Shown one piece after another: positions 48,400 to 56,870 of a DNA stretch of 64,000 nt; within the stretch, counting starts at the first letter, position 1; every line of letters starts with the position of its first letter. The stretch spans positions 1 through 64,000 of the forward strand of contig JAJPXB010000008.1 of assembly GCA_021205695.1 (NCBI GenBank), given 5' to 3'. The stretch is from Clostridiales bacterium. GTDB lineage: Bacteria; Bacillota; Clostridia; Oscillospirales; Oscillospiraceae. The notes beneath the pieces were generated by a model. The model saw only the letters and a list, made by a program, of their open reading frames with translations. It searched no databases and was not told where the DNA came from. Position numbers and translations under genes: made by a program.

Positions 48400-49002
48400 T
48401 CACTTCATCATTTTCTTCAGCGCTTCCTTGATGATCTGTTCCAGGGTCAGTTGCTCCAGGTCGATGCCCTTGAGCGCCTGGCTGATCTCCCCCTGGCTGT
48501 AGCCCAGAACTGCCAGGGCGGCGGCGGACTCGCTCCGCTTGTCCTCCCCCAGGGCAGGCCCGTCCTGAGGCGGCGTGTACTGCTCCAGCGCCTCCCCCTG
48601 CTCCTTGGCCAGCTTGTCCTTCAGCTCCAGCACGATCCGCTGGGCAATGCGCTTGCCCACACCCGGGGCGGCCAGCAGCGGCTTGGTGTCCCCGGTGATG
48701 ATGGATAGGGCCAGGGAGGACGGATTGGAGGCGGACAGAATAGACAGCGCCGCCTTCGGCCCCACCCCGGAGACGGACAGGAGCAGCCGGAACAGGTTCA
48801 ACTCCTCCCGACTGGCAAAGCCATACAGGGTCATGTCGTCCTCCTTCACTGAAAGATGGGTGTAGAGGGTTGCCCGCTTTCCCTGGGTCAGGGCGGCGAG
48901 GGTATAGGCGGAGGTATTGCAGGCAAAGCCCACTCCGCCGCAGTCGATCACGGCCAGCTTTGGCTCCACATGGGCCACGGTGCCGGAGAGATAGTAAAAC
49001 AT
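48400..49002 (-). CDS. ruvA: Holliday junction DNA-binding protein RuvA
   Basis: 200 residues. Three domains: an OB fold ([19 protein letters not shown]), two helix-hairpin-helix motifs ([13 protein letters not shown] and [20 protein letters not shown]) and the C-terminal domain that binds RuvB ([16 protein letters not shown]). It holds the four-way junction for RuvB and RuvC. It is separated from ruvC by 157 bases with no gene. Confidence 0.95.
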   Translation of the reverse strand: MFYYLSGTVAHVEPKLAVIDCGGVGFACNTSAYTLAALTQGKRATLYTHLSVKEDDMTLYGFASREELNLFRLLLSVSGVGPKAALSILSASNPSSLALSIITGDTKPLLAAPGVGKRIAQRIVLELKDKLAKEQGEALEQYTPPQDGPALGEDKRSESAAALAVLGYSQGEISQALKGIDLEQLTLEQIIKEALKKMMK

Positions 49003-49159
49003 GGACGTCTCCTTTTCGGCAGATTCGCCGGAAGTTTTGTGCCTGATGGGAGTGCCTGCCGCACCCCTCCCCCGCCTGGTGGCGGTCCCCCTCTACCGCT
49101 TTGCGGCACTTACGCCCCTTCAGGGGAGGGAAAGAGCGTACAAAGGCCGCCCTCTCCTC

Positions 49160-49681
49160 TTACCGGGTGTCGTACCTCTTCGGGTCAAACTCTCTGTCCC
49201 GGTTGAGCAGGCTGGTGGCGGAGCGGCCGTGACAGATCGCCAGCGCAAGGGCGTCGGCGGCATCGTCCGGCCGCGGGATATGTTCCATCCCCAGCAGCCG
49301 CTGGGTCATGAGCATGACCTGCTTTTTGTCCGCCTTGCCGTAGCCTGCCACCGCCTGCTTCACCTGCATGGGGGTGTACTCGTAGATGGGAACGCCCAGC
49401 TGCTCTGCCGCCAGGAGGATGACCCCCCGGCCGTGGGCCACGGCGATACCGGTAGTCAGGTTTGTGTTGAAAAACAGCTCCTCCACCGCCATCTCCTCCG
49501 GCTGGAGGGTGTGGATCAGCTCCACCATGTCGGCGTAGATCTGGGTCAGTCGCTTGGAGAGGGGCAGTCCCGCCGGAGTGGTGATGACCCCATAGCGGAG
49601 CAGGGTGGATCTCTGCCGCTGGGCGTCGATGGCGCCGAAGCCGATGGTGGCCACCCCCGGGTCGATTCCCAAAATCCGCAT
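49160..49681 (-). CDS. ruvC: Crossover junction endodeoxyribonuclease RuvC
   Basis: 173 residues. It cuts Holliday junctions. The acidic active site is visible: Asp7 in ILGIDPGVATIGFG, Glu in MAVEELFF, and the paired Asp in PDDAADALALAICHG. Order ruvC-ruvA-ruvB is the usual one. The intergenic 49003-49159 is rich in C and G and has no recognisable gene. Confidence 0.95.
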   Translation of the reverse strand: MRILGIDPGVATIGFGAIDAQRQRSTLLRYGVITTPAGLPLSKRLTQIYADMVELIHTLQPEEMAVEELFFNTNLTTGIAVAHGRGVILLAAEQLGVPIYEYTPMQVKQAVAGYGKADKKQVMLMTQRLLGMEHIPRPDDAADALALAICHGRSATSLLNRDREFDPKRYDTR

Positions 49682-49835
49682 TCGCTCCGCCCCTCTCCGG
49701 AATCCTGACTTCGCGGACTATTATAACACATTTGTTCGGGTATGGCAATCGGTTTGTGCGTCCGGTGGGGCAATATACCGTCGTTTCACAGCGCTTTACG
49801 CATGTCCATCCCCCCCCGCTTTCCGGAAAATCCCC

Positions 49836-49864
49836 TTGCAATTTTGCCCAAATGAAATCATAAT
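49836..49864 (+). promoter_or_regulatory. Promoter of the YgjP-type peptidase gene
   Basis: TTGCAA and CATAAT with 17 bases between, about 34 bases before ATG 49898, which has CAGGAGG upstream. Confidence 0.55.
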
Positions 49865-49897
49865 AGAGGAAAATACACTGCCCCAGGAGGTTTCGCC

Positions 49898-50431
49898 ATG
49901 TATCCTTATCAGGTCGTCCGCTCCCGGCGCAAAACCGTCTCTCTGGAGATACGCCCTGATTGCTCTGTGCTCGTCCGCGCGCCCCTGAGGATGCCGGAGG
50001 CGGACATTCGCACATTTGTCCTCCGCCATCAGGGCTGGCTGGAGCAGCATATGCCCCAGATGGAGGCCCGCCGACAGGCAGAGCCAACCCCGGAGCAGGC
50101 TGAGGCCCTGATCCGGCGGGCAAAGGAGATCCTTCCCGGCAAGGTGGCCTGCTATGCCCGGATCATGGGGGTCTCCCCTGCCGGCATCACTGTCACCGGA
50201 GCCAGGACCCGGTTTGGCTCCTGCTCTCCCAAGAACCGGCTCTGCTTTTCCTGGCGTCTGATGGCCTACCCGGAGGCCGCCATCGACTATGTGGTGGTCC
50301 ACGAGCTGGCCCACATCCGCTATAAAAACCACAGCCCCGCCTTTCACGGGTTCGTGGCCACCGTCCTGCCCGACCACCTGGAGCGGCGGCAGCTGCTGAA
50401 GCAGCCGCCGGACTTTTCCACAAAGGAGTGA
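49898..50431 (+). CDS. YgjP/M48-type metallopeptidase (DUF45)
   Basis: 177 residues. Zinc motif HELAH in VVVHELAHIRYKNHSPAFHG, with the third ligand His shortly after, and RFGSCSPKNRLCFSWRL before it. N-terminal KTVSLEIRPDCSVLVRAP matches the DUF45 (YgjP/SprT-like) family, whose in vivo substrates are unknown. It is cytosolic (no signal). The PdxT-like gene follows 6 bases later. Confidence 0.88.
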   Translation: MYPYQVVRSRRKTVSLEIRPDCSVLVRAPLRMPEADIRTFVLRHQGWLEQHMPQMEARRQAEPTPEQAEALIRRAKEILPGKVACYARIMGVSPAGITVTGARTRFGSCSPKNRLCFSWRLMAYPEAAIDYVVVHELAHIRYKNHSPAFHGFVATVLPDHLERRQLLKQPPDFSTKE

Positions 50432-50437
50432 GCAACT

Positions 50438-51022
50438 ATGATTATCGCAGTCTCAGCCGTCCAGGGGACCTTTCTGGAGCACCAGAACCTGCTGACCCGC
50501 ATCGGCATTGAATCCTTCCCTCTCCGGGAGCAGGCGGATCTGGAGCAGCCCTTTGACGGCCTTATCCTCCCCGGAGGCGACTGCGACAAGCAGAGCCGGC
50601 TCCTCCGCCAGCGGGGGCTGATGGAGCCTATCCGGGAGCGCGTCAATCAGGGAATGCCGGTGCTGGGCACCTGCTCCGGCATGATCCTCCTGGCCCGTCA
50701 GGTGGAAAACAGCAGGGCGCCCTACTACCTGGGGACCATGCCCATCACCGTCCGCCGCCGCCAGCTCCCCTCCTTCCAGGTGAGCGGGGCGTTCGCCGCC
50801 ATTCGGAGCATCCCCATGCGTTTTCTCAACGCCCCGGTGGTCACCGACATGGACGACGATGTGGAAATCCTCTCTCTGACCCGGGGGGAGGTCACCGCCG
50901 CCCGGTATGAAAACCAGCTGGTCACCTCCTTCCACCCGGAGCTGACCACCGACCCCTCCGTCCACCACTACTTCAAGATCATGGTGGATCAGTCCATCAA
51001 GCGCCGGGAGCGGGGGGAGTGA
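50438..51022 (+). CDS. pdxT: PdxT-like glutaminase (pyridoxal phosphate synthase, glutaminase subunit)
   Basis: 194 residues. PdxT makes ammonia from glutamine for the PdxS synthase. Nucleophile Cys in GTCSGMILLA, the His/Glu pair in TSFHPELT, and the N-terminal AVQGTFLEH are as expected. But the oxyanion loop reads PGGDCDKQSRLL where PdxT has GGES, and the region around 110-140 is diverged. No pdxS lies in the window. It may serve a distant PdxS or be a related class I amidotransferase. It forms an operon with the peptidase gene. Confidence 0.75.
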   Translation: MIIAVSAVQGTFLEHQNLLTRIGIESFPLREQADLEQPFDGLILPGGDCDKQSRLLRQRGLMEPIRERVNQGMPVLGTCSGMILLARQVENSRAPYYLGTMPITVRRRQLPSFQVSGAFAAIRSIPMRFLNAPVVTDMDDDVEILSLTRGEVTAARYENQLVTSFHPELTTDPSVHHYFKIMVDQSIKRRERGE

Positions 51023-51037
51023 TTCCCCTTTTCCCTG

Positions 51038-51066
51038 TTTACTTTCCGCTTCCGATATGATATAAC
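51038..51066 (+). promoter_or_regulatory. Promoter of the FprA-like gene
   Basis: TTTACT and TATAAC with 17 bases between, about 42 bases before ATG 51108, which has CAGGAGG upstream. Confidence 0.55.
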
Positions 51067-51107
51067 TGTTTCGACCAAAATTCCGTTTCACCAGGAGGTA
51101 TCGAGCC

Positions 51108-52271
51108 ATGTCTGTTCCCAGTGTCTCCCCCGCCGTCCGCTATATCGGCTGCGACGACAAGACCATCGACCTGTTTGAGAGCCAATACCTTGTTCCCAAC
51201 GGCATCAGCTACAATTCCTACGTCATTCTGGACGATAAAATCGCCATCATGGACACCGCCGACCGCCGGGTCACCGAGCAGTGGCTGGCCAATCTGGATG
51301 CCGCCCTGGAAGGCCGTATCCCGGACTACCTGGTGGTACATCATCTGGAGCCGGACCACGCCGCCAACATTCAGCGGGTCTGCGAGCGCTATCCCGCGCT
51401 CCGTATCGTCGCCTCCGCCAAGGCGGTCAGTATGCTGCCCCAGTTTTTTACCCTCGATCTCTCTGACCGGGTCATCCCCGTCAAGGAGGGGGACACCCTC
51501 TCCCTGGGCAGCCACGTCCTCACCTTCGTCATGGCTCCCATGGTACACTGGCCGGAGGTCATGGTCAGCTATGAGTCCAGCGAAAAGGCCCTGTTCTCCG
51601 CCGACGCCTTTGGCAAGTTCGGAACCCTGGATACAGAGGAGGACTGGGACTGCGAGGCCCGGCGGTACTACTTCAACATTGTGGGCAAGTACGGCGCGCC
51701 TGTGCAGACCCTGCTGAAAAAGGCCGCCAAGCTGGACATCCAGACCATCTACCCCCTCCACGGCCCCATCCTCACCGAGAACCTGGGGCACTACCTGGAA
51801 AAATACCGGATCTGGTCCAGCTATCAGCCGGAGGACGACGGCGTCACCGTCGCCTATGCCTCCATTCACGGCAACACCGCCCAGGTAGCCAAAAAGCTGG
51901 CGGAGATCCTCACCGCCAAGGGCGCCAAAAAGGTCAGCCTGTTTGACCTGAGCCGGGACGACAAGGCCGAAGCCGTGGAGGACGCTTTCCGCTATGGCCG
52001 TCTGGTGCTGGCCGCCTCCTCCTATGACGGCGGGGTGTTCCCGCCCATGGAAAATTTCCTGTGCAGCCTGACCGCCAAGGCCTATCAGAACCGAAGGGTC
52101 GCTCTGGTGGAAAACGGCTCCTGGGCGCCCTCTGCCGCCCGGGTGATGAAGGGCTATGTGGAGAAGATGAAAAACATCACCCTCTGCCCCACCGTCGTCA
52201 CCATCAAATCCACTCTGAAGGAAAACGACCTCCCCAGGCTGGAGCAGCTGGCGGAGGAAGTGCTCAGCTGA
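51108..52271 (+). CDS. FprA-family A-type flavoprotein (flavodiiron protein)
   Basis: 387 residues. It reduces O2 to water (or NO to N2O) in anaerobes. The N-terminal lactamase-like domain holds the diiron ligands HHLEPDHAAN, APMVHWPEVM, FSADAFGKFG and the later YPLHGPIL. The flavodoxin-like C-terminal domain follows (AYASIHGNTAQVAKKLAE, FMN phosphate loop). With rubrerythrin at 41.0 kb it gives the cell an oxygen-defence pair. A terminator lies 20 bases past the stop. Confidence 0.93.
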   Translation: MSVPSVSPAVRYIGCDDKTIDLFESQYLVPNGISYNSYVILDDKIAIMDTADRRVTEQWLANLDAALEGRIPDYLVVHHLEPDHAANIQRVCERYPALRIVASAKAVSMLPQFFTLDLSDRVIPVKEGDTLSLGSHVLTFVMAPMVHWPEVMVSYESSEKALFSADAFGKFGTLDTEEDWDCEARRYYFNIVGKYGAPVQTLLKKAAKLDIQTIYPLHGPILTENLGHYLEKYRIWSSYQPEDDGVTVAYASIHGNTAQVAKKLAEILTAKGAKKVSLFDLSRDDKAEAVEDAFRYGRLVLAASSYDGGVFPPMENFLCSLTAKAYQNRRVALVENGSWAPSAARVMKGYVEKMKNITLCPTVVTIKSTLKENDLPRLEQLAEEVLS

Positions 52272-52291
52272 AAGCCCGGTTTTTGACCTGC

Positions 52292-52325
52292 CCGCCGTCC
52301 CGAGTCACGCCGGGGCGGCGGTTTT
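52292..52325 (+). terminator. Terminator of the FprA-like gene
   Basis: CCGCCGTCCCG, an 8-base loop, CGGGGCGGCGG and TTTT (one G-T pair in the stem). Confidence 0.7.
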
Positions 52326-52329
52326 CCGG

Positions 52330-52623
52330 TCATGCGCCTGTCCCCCGCCCCCAGCTGTGCCGCCTGGGTCGCTCCCGGGAAATCGGCTTCCCTTCCACCA
52401 GGACGACGTCCGGCCCGAACCGCTTTATCTGCTCCCAGGGAACCAGGCGTATCTCCCGGCTGCCCAACAGTCCGAAGAAATACCGCCGCTGCCCTGGAAC
52501 CACCAGAGACAGGATGCGCCCGGTGTCCAGGTCGATGTTCAGGTCTCCCACATATCCAAAGCGGCTCCCGTCGGTCACCGATATGACTTCCTTAAACCGC
52601 AGCTCCTCCAGATTGCTCTCCAT
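52330..52623 (-). CDS. YlmC/YmxH-family sporulation protein (PRC-barrel)
   Basis: 97 residues. A PRC-barrel: LRFKEVISVTDGSRFGYVGD, then DTGRILSLVVPG, FGLLGSREIRLVPWEQIKRFG, and DVVLVEG. Members are found in spore formers near sporulation genes; the role is unclear. The C-terminal tail is basic. It is the only leftward gene between fprA and recQ and its 5' end abuts recQ, so the two promoters would overlap. Confidence 0.85.
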   Translation of the reverse strand: MESNLEELRFKEVISVTDGSRFGYVGDLNIDLDTGRILSLVVPGQRRYFFGLLGSREIRLVPWEQIKRFGPDVVLVEGKPISRERPRRHSWGRGTGA

Positions 52624-52700
52624 CGTCCCGCCTCCCTCTGGGAGACGGTATGCGCAGACGGGGATGTCCTATGCCCCGCCCGTCAGAAAGGGACTTGACC

Positions 52701-54536
52701 ATGACACCGGAACAGGCGCTCAAACAATATTTTGGCTATGACCGGTTCCGGCCCTATCAGGAGCAGGTGGTTCGGGCCATTCTCAGCCGCCGGGATGTGC
52801 TGGCGGTCATGCCCACCGGGGCGGGAAAGTCCGTCTGCTACCAGCTCCCTGCCGTCATGCTGGAGGGCGTCACTCTGGTGATCTCCCCCCTGATCTCTCT
52901 GATGCAGGATCAGGTACAGGCCCTTATTCAGTCTGGCATACGGGCGGCCTGGCTCAACAGCACGCTGACCCCCCGGCAGCAGCAGCTCGCCCTGGAGCGG
53001 GCCGGCCAGGGAGCCTATCAGATCATCTATGTCGCCCCGGAGCGGCTGAATCTCCCAGCCTTCCGGCGGTTCGCCCAGCAGGCCCCGATCTCTCTGGTGA
53101 CGGTGGACGAGGCCCACTGCATCTCCCAGTGGGGCCACGACTTCCGGCCCAGCTATCTGGAGATCGCCGATTTCCTGGCGAGCCTCCCCCACAGGCCCCC
53201 TGTGGCCGCCTTTACCGCCACGGCAACCCAGTCCGTCCGGGAGGACATTATCCGCTCCCTGGGGCTCCAGGAGCCCCTGTGCTTCGTCTCCGGCTTTGAT
53301 CGGCCCAACCTGTACTTTGAGGTGCGGGAGTCCTCCCACCGGGATCAGGACGTGCTGGAAACGCTGGCCCGTTTTCCCGACCGCTCCGGCATCATCTACT
53401 GTCTCTCCCGGAAAAAGGTGGAGGAGCTGTGCCAGCTCCTCTGCGACAACGGCTATCCCGCCACACGGTATCACGCCGGTCTGGACCCTCAGGAGCGGCG
53501 GCAGAACCAGGAGGACTTTCTCTATGATCGGCGCACCGTTATGGTGGCCACCAACGCCTTCGGCATGGGCATTGACAAGTCCAATGTGGGCTTCGTCATC
53601 CACTGCGGAATGCCCGGCAACCCGGAGAGCTATTACCAGGAGGCGGGCCGGGCCGGACGGGACGGCAGCCCCGCCCAGTGCATCCTGCTCTTTCAGCGTC
53701 GGGACATCGCCACCAACCGCTACTTCATCGAGCATGGGGAGGAGCGCAGCGACCTCACCCCGGAGCAGTCCCGTCAGCTCCGGCAGCACGACCTCCAACG
53801 TCTCCAGAAAATGGTACACTACTGTACCACTCCCGGCTGTCTCCGCCACACGCTCCTCTCCTACTTTGGGGAGCAGTCCCCCGAACGGTGCGGCAACTGC
53901 TCCAACTGTCTGGGGGGGCAGGCCCCGGAGGATGCGACCGCCGAGGGGAGGCAGTTCGTATTCTGCGTGGCGCTTCTCTCCCGGGAGGGCCGTGCCTTTG
54001 GCTCCGCCGCCATCATCAAGATCCTGCTGGGCACGGAAGACCCCGCCATCGACTGGCTCCGGCCCCAGCGGCTGGAATGCTGGGGTGCGCTGGCGGGTTC
54101 GTCTCCCGCCAAACTCCGCCGGGTGGCCGCCGCCCTGGAGGATCAGGGCTTTCTCCGCCGGACGGAGGGAGAGCGGCCGGTGCTGGAACTGACCCCCCTG
54201 GCCCCCTCCCTGGTCTCCGGCAAGGCCCATCTCATCATCAAGGCCCAGACTACCAAAAAGGAACGCCGCCAGGCGCAGGCCCGGGCCTCCGGCAGCTCTG
54301 ACAGCCCTCTGTTTCCCGTTCTCAGGGAGGTGCGTGCCCGGCTGGCCAAGGCGGAATCTGTCCCCGCCTTTATCATCTTCAACGACGCCACCCTCCGGGA
54401 GCTGTGCCGGGTGCAGCCCAGGAACCGGACGGAATTCCTCCAGGTCAAGGGAGTGGGCGAAAAAAAGGCGGAGAAGTACGCGGCTCCCTTTCTCGAGGTT
54501 ATTCGTACCTATCAGACCGACGCAACCAAGGAGTGA
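52701..54536 (+). CDS. recQ: ATP-dependent DNA helicase RecQ
   Basis: 611 residues. Walker A MPTGAGKSVCYQLP, DEAH motif in VDEAHCISQWGHDFRPSY, motif VI in YYQEAGRAGRDG. The zinc-binding RecQ-Ct region has CTTPGCLRHTLLSYF and CGNCSNC. A winged helix and an HRDC domain follow (VPAFIIFNDATLRELC; FLQVKGVGEKKAEKY). I chose ATG 52701 with GAAAGGGA upstream; a longer frame begins at 52650. The Nudix gene follows 5 bases later. Confidence 0.95.
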   Translation: MTPEQALKQYFGYDRFRPYQEQVVRAILSRRDVLAVMPTGAGKSVCYQLPAVMLEGVTLVISPLISLMQDQVQALIQSGIRAAWLNSTLTPRQQQLALERAGQGAYQIIYVAPERLNLPAFRRFAQQAPISLVTVDEAHCISQWGHDFRPSYLEIADFLASLPHRPPVAAFTATATQSVREDIIRSLGLQEPLCFVSGFDRPNLYFEVRESSHRDQDVLETLARFPDRSGIIYCLSRKKVEELCQLLCDNGYPATRYHAGLDPQERRQNQEDFLYDRRTVMVATNAFGMGIDKSNVGFVIHCGMPGNPESYYQEAGRAGRDGSPAQCILLFQRRDIATNRYFIEHGEERSDLTPEQSRQLRQHDLQRLQKMVHYCTTPGCLRHTLLSYFGEQSPERCGNCSNCLGGQAPEDATAEGRQFVFCVALLSREGRAFGSAAIIKILLGTEDPAIDWLRPQRLECWGALAGSSPAKLRRVAAALEDQGFLRRTEGERPVLELTPLAPSLVSGKAHLIIKAQTTKKERRQAQARASGSSDSPLFPVLREVRARLAKAESVPAFIIFNDATLRELCRVQPRNRTEFLQVKGVGEKKAEKYAAPFLEVIRTYQTDATKE

Positions 54537-54541
54537 AACGC

Positions 54542-55039
54542 ATGAAAAACACCACCCTCTGCTACATCCAGCGGGGCAACGAATATCTGATGCTCCACCG
54601 CATTAAAAAGGCCAATGACCTGAACCACGACAAATGGGTCGGCGTGGGCGGCAAGTGCGAGGAGGGAGAGAGCCCGGAGGAGTGCCTGCTCCGGGAGTGC
54701 TGGGAGGAGACGGGTCTGACCCTCACCGACTACCGCTACCGGGGACTGGTGACCTTCGTCTCCGACGAGTGGGAGGGGGAATATATGCACCTTTTCACCG
54801 CCGACAGCTTCACCGGGACGGTGGGCCCCTGCAACGAGGGCGTGCTGGAGTGGATCAGCAAGGACGACCTCCGCGCCCTCCCCATGTGGGAGGGAGACAG
54901 CATTTTCCTGGACCTGCTGGAGACGGAGGCCCCCTTTTTCTCCCTTAAGCTGGAGTATCAGGGCGACCGGCTGGCGTTCGCCGCTCTGGGGGGCGAGGAG
55001 CTGGAGCTGCCCTACCAGGGGGAATTTCGTCTGGGTTGA
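54542..55039 (+). CDS. Nudix hydrolase (8-oxo-dGTP diphosphatase-like)
   Basis: 165 residues. The Nudix box GX5EX7REUXEEXGU is complete: GGKCEEGESPEECLLRECW, then EETGLTL. It begins MKNTTLCYIQRGNEYLML, as in clostridial MutT-like proteins (8-oxo-dGTP diphosphatase). It probably cleans the nucleotide pool and is coupled to recQ by a 5-base gap, AAGGAG being inside the recQ end. Confidence 0.88.
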   Translation: MKNTTLCYIQRGNEYLMLHRIKKANDLNHDKWVGVGGKCEEGESPEECLLRECWEETGLTLTDYRYRGLVTFVSDEWEGEYMHLFTADSFTGTVGPCNEGVLEWISKDDLRALPMWEGDSIFLDLLETEAPFFSLKLEYQGDRLAFAALGGEELELPYQGEFRLG

Positions 55040-55078
55040 GCCGCCCCTCCCCCGCTCTTTTGCATTTTTGGACACAGC

Positions 55079-55115
55079 AAAGCCGCCGTCCCCCGCGCAG
55101 GAGGACGGCGGCTCT
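55079..55115. terminator. Terminator between convergent Nudix and HIT genes
   Basis: AGCCGCCGTCC, an 11-base loop and the perfect complement. The flanking T-run is short (TTTGC on the minus strand), so efficiency is uncertain. Confidence 0.6.
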
Positions 55116-55133
55116 GTTCCGTCTTTCGACGGA

Positions 55134-55469
55134 TCAGCCCGGCGGCCAGGTCATATCCCGGCCCGCCAGCACATGGAAGTGGAGATGGGGCACCGACTGC
55201 CCCGCCTGGAGGCCGCAGTTGGAGACTACCCGAAAATCGGTGAGCCCCAGCTGGCGGGTCACCTGGGCGATGACCTCGAAGCAGTGGGCCACGACGGCGG
55301 AGTTCTCCGGCGTCACCGCCCCGGCGGAGGGGATGTGCTCCTTGGGGATGACCAGAAAGTGTACCGGGGCCTGGGGGTCGATGTCGTAAAAGGCATAGAC
55401 CAGCTCGTCCTCGTATACCTTGTTGGAGGGTACGTCCCCGCTGACGATGGAACAAAACAGACAGCTCAT
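55134..55469 (-). CDS. HIT-family (histidine triad) nucleotide-binding protein
   Basis: 111 residues. The triad is PHLHFHVLAG at the C terminus, with the catalytic His in the middle; the N terminus CLFCSIVSGDVPSNKVYED is typical of Hint-type AMP-lysine/nucleoside phosphoramidases. Cysteines near the start may bind zinc. It is the last gene after alaS and the kinase. Ribosome site AAAGGAG. Confidence 0.93.
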   Translation of the reverse strand: MSCLFCSIVSGDVPSNKVYEDELVYAFYDIDPQAPVHFLVIPKEHIPSAGAVTPENSAVVAHCFEVIAQVTRQLGLTDFRVVSNCGLQAGQSVPHLHFHVLAGRDMTWPPG

Positions 55470-55507
55470 GTGGATTCAGCTCCTTTCACGTCAATATGCT
55501 GTCAAAG

Positions 55508-56854
55508 CTACGTTTTCTTCTCCAGTGCCACCTGGGCGGTAAAGGCCCCGTCCTCCACCCGGGTGACAAAGGAACCGTTGTATTTCTTTGCCACCGACCG
55601 GATGATATTCATTCCCAGGCCGTGGCCCTCTCCCTTGCTGGAGCCGGGCTCCCCCGCCTCCAGGCCGCAAGAGTTGACCACCTTCACCAGATAGAAGCCC
55701 TGCCGCTCCCCGGCAGTGATGTGGATAGACGGGTCTGCTTGGCCGCTGCGCTGGCAGCCCTCAATGGCGTTGTCCAGCAGGTTGGTAAATAAACTGGTCA
55801 GATCTGCCGCCTCCAGGTTCCAACCGCTCACCCCGACCTGTGCGTCGAAGTGGATGCCAGCCTCCGCCGCCCGGTCTGCCTTCACCGTCAGAATGATGTT
55901 GACGGTAGGGTCGTCGCAGTAACGGACAGGGCGGACGGCGTCCAGCCGCTCCTCCAGCTCGCCCAGCAGCGCAGTGGCCCGGTTCGGATCCTCCCGGGCC
56001 AGGGCGTAGGCCACCTGGAGCTGATTTCTGAAGTCATGCCGAAGCTTCGACATCTGTTCGGCGCTGGTCTGCGCCAGCTGGTAGTATTTCGTATCCTGCT
56101 CCCGCTGGAGCTGAAGCTGTTTCAGCTCCTGCTGGGCCCTGGTCGCCTCCGCGGTGCTGACGATGACCTGATAGGCATAATACTGGGTCAGAATGGAGGT
56201 CAGGGACACCAGGGCGCTCAGCCAAAAACGGTTCTCCATCCAGGCCTTTTCCCCTCCGGCAATAAAGATCGCCACCATGAGGATGTTCTGATTCGCCGCC
56301 AGGGCCAAAATCAGAGGGATGATCTTTCCCCGAATCGTCCGCTCCAGCCGATTGAAAAAGGACAGGCAGACGGTACCCAGGGCCATAAACTCCACAGTGA
56401 ACAGCAACGTCCCCAGCAGGATGCCCGACTCGTACCCCTGGCCGACGATCTCCCCCAGCCCGATCCCTGCGGCCAGCGCTGCCACGGCTGAGCTGATGGT
56501 ATCCGCCGCCATCATGCAGGCGACCAGGATGCCGAACAGGGCCAGCTTCCATTTGATCGGCTCCAGATAACAGGCCCAGATAACGATGAGATAATAGAGG
56601 AGGTAGAAGATGGCCCGCCAGGGCTGTAGCTCATACCAGGCGTCTCCCAGCAGCAAAAACGGCACACAGCCCAGGAGGACCGCCACCCAGAGCAGCCACT
56701 TCCTCCTCACCTTCCCGGCGCACAGCAGGAACAGGCCCACGCTGATCTGCTGGACGAAATAGAGCGCAACCGTGCCGCCGTCTATCAGCCCGCCTGCTTC
56801 ATACCAGCTCAGGTCGAACAGCTTGCTCCAGTACTCAATAATCTGCTCCAACAC
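55508..56854 (-). CDS. GHKL-type (AgrC-like) membrane sensor histidine kinase
   Basis: About 448 residues. An N-terminal block of six or seven membrane helices (ISVGLFLLCAGKV, LLWVAVLLGCVPFLLL, then several more to about 240) is followed by a coiled region. The H box is KLRHDFRNQL, the N box NLLDNAIEGCQ and the G box GHGLGMNI. This is the AgrC/GHKL plan used for peptide pheromones. No response regulator or AgrD-like peptide is nearby. The GTG at 56854 lies 16 bases past the alaS stop, so it is likely read on the T-box-controlled alaS transcript. A TTG one codon later is an alternative start. Confidence 0.85.
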   Translation of the reverse strand: MLEQIIEYWSKLFDLSWYEAGGLIDGGTVALYFVQQISVGLFLLCAGKVRRKWLLWVAVLLGCVPFLLLGDAWYELQPWRAIFYLLYYLIVIWACYLEPIKWKLALFGILVACMMAADTISSAVAALAAGIGLGEIVGQGYESGILLGTLLFTVEFMALGTVCLSFFNRLERTIRGKIIPLILALAANQNILMVAIFIAGGEKAWMENRFWLSALVSLTSILTQYYAYQVIVSTAEATRAQQELKQLQLQREQDTKYYQLAQTSAEQMSKLRHDFRNQLQVAYALAREDPNRATALLGELEERLDAVRPVRYCDDPTVNIILTVKADRAAEAGIHFDAQVGVSGWNLEAADLTSLFTNLLDNAIEGCQRSGQADPSIHITAGERQGFYLVKVVNSCGLEAGEPGSSKGEGHGLGMNIIRSVAKKYNGSFVTRVEDGAFTAQVALEKKT

Positions 56855-56870
56855 ACTCTCTCCGTATGGC

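Noticed and set aside
49003..49159. C/G-rich gap between ruvC and ruvA, considered as a repeat or small RNA
   Set aside because: No clear stem with T-run, no promoter and no second copy in the window.
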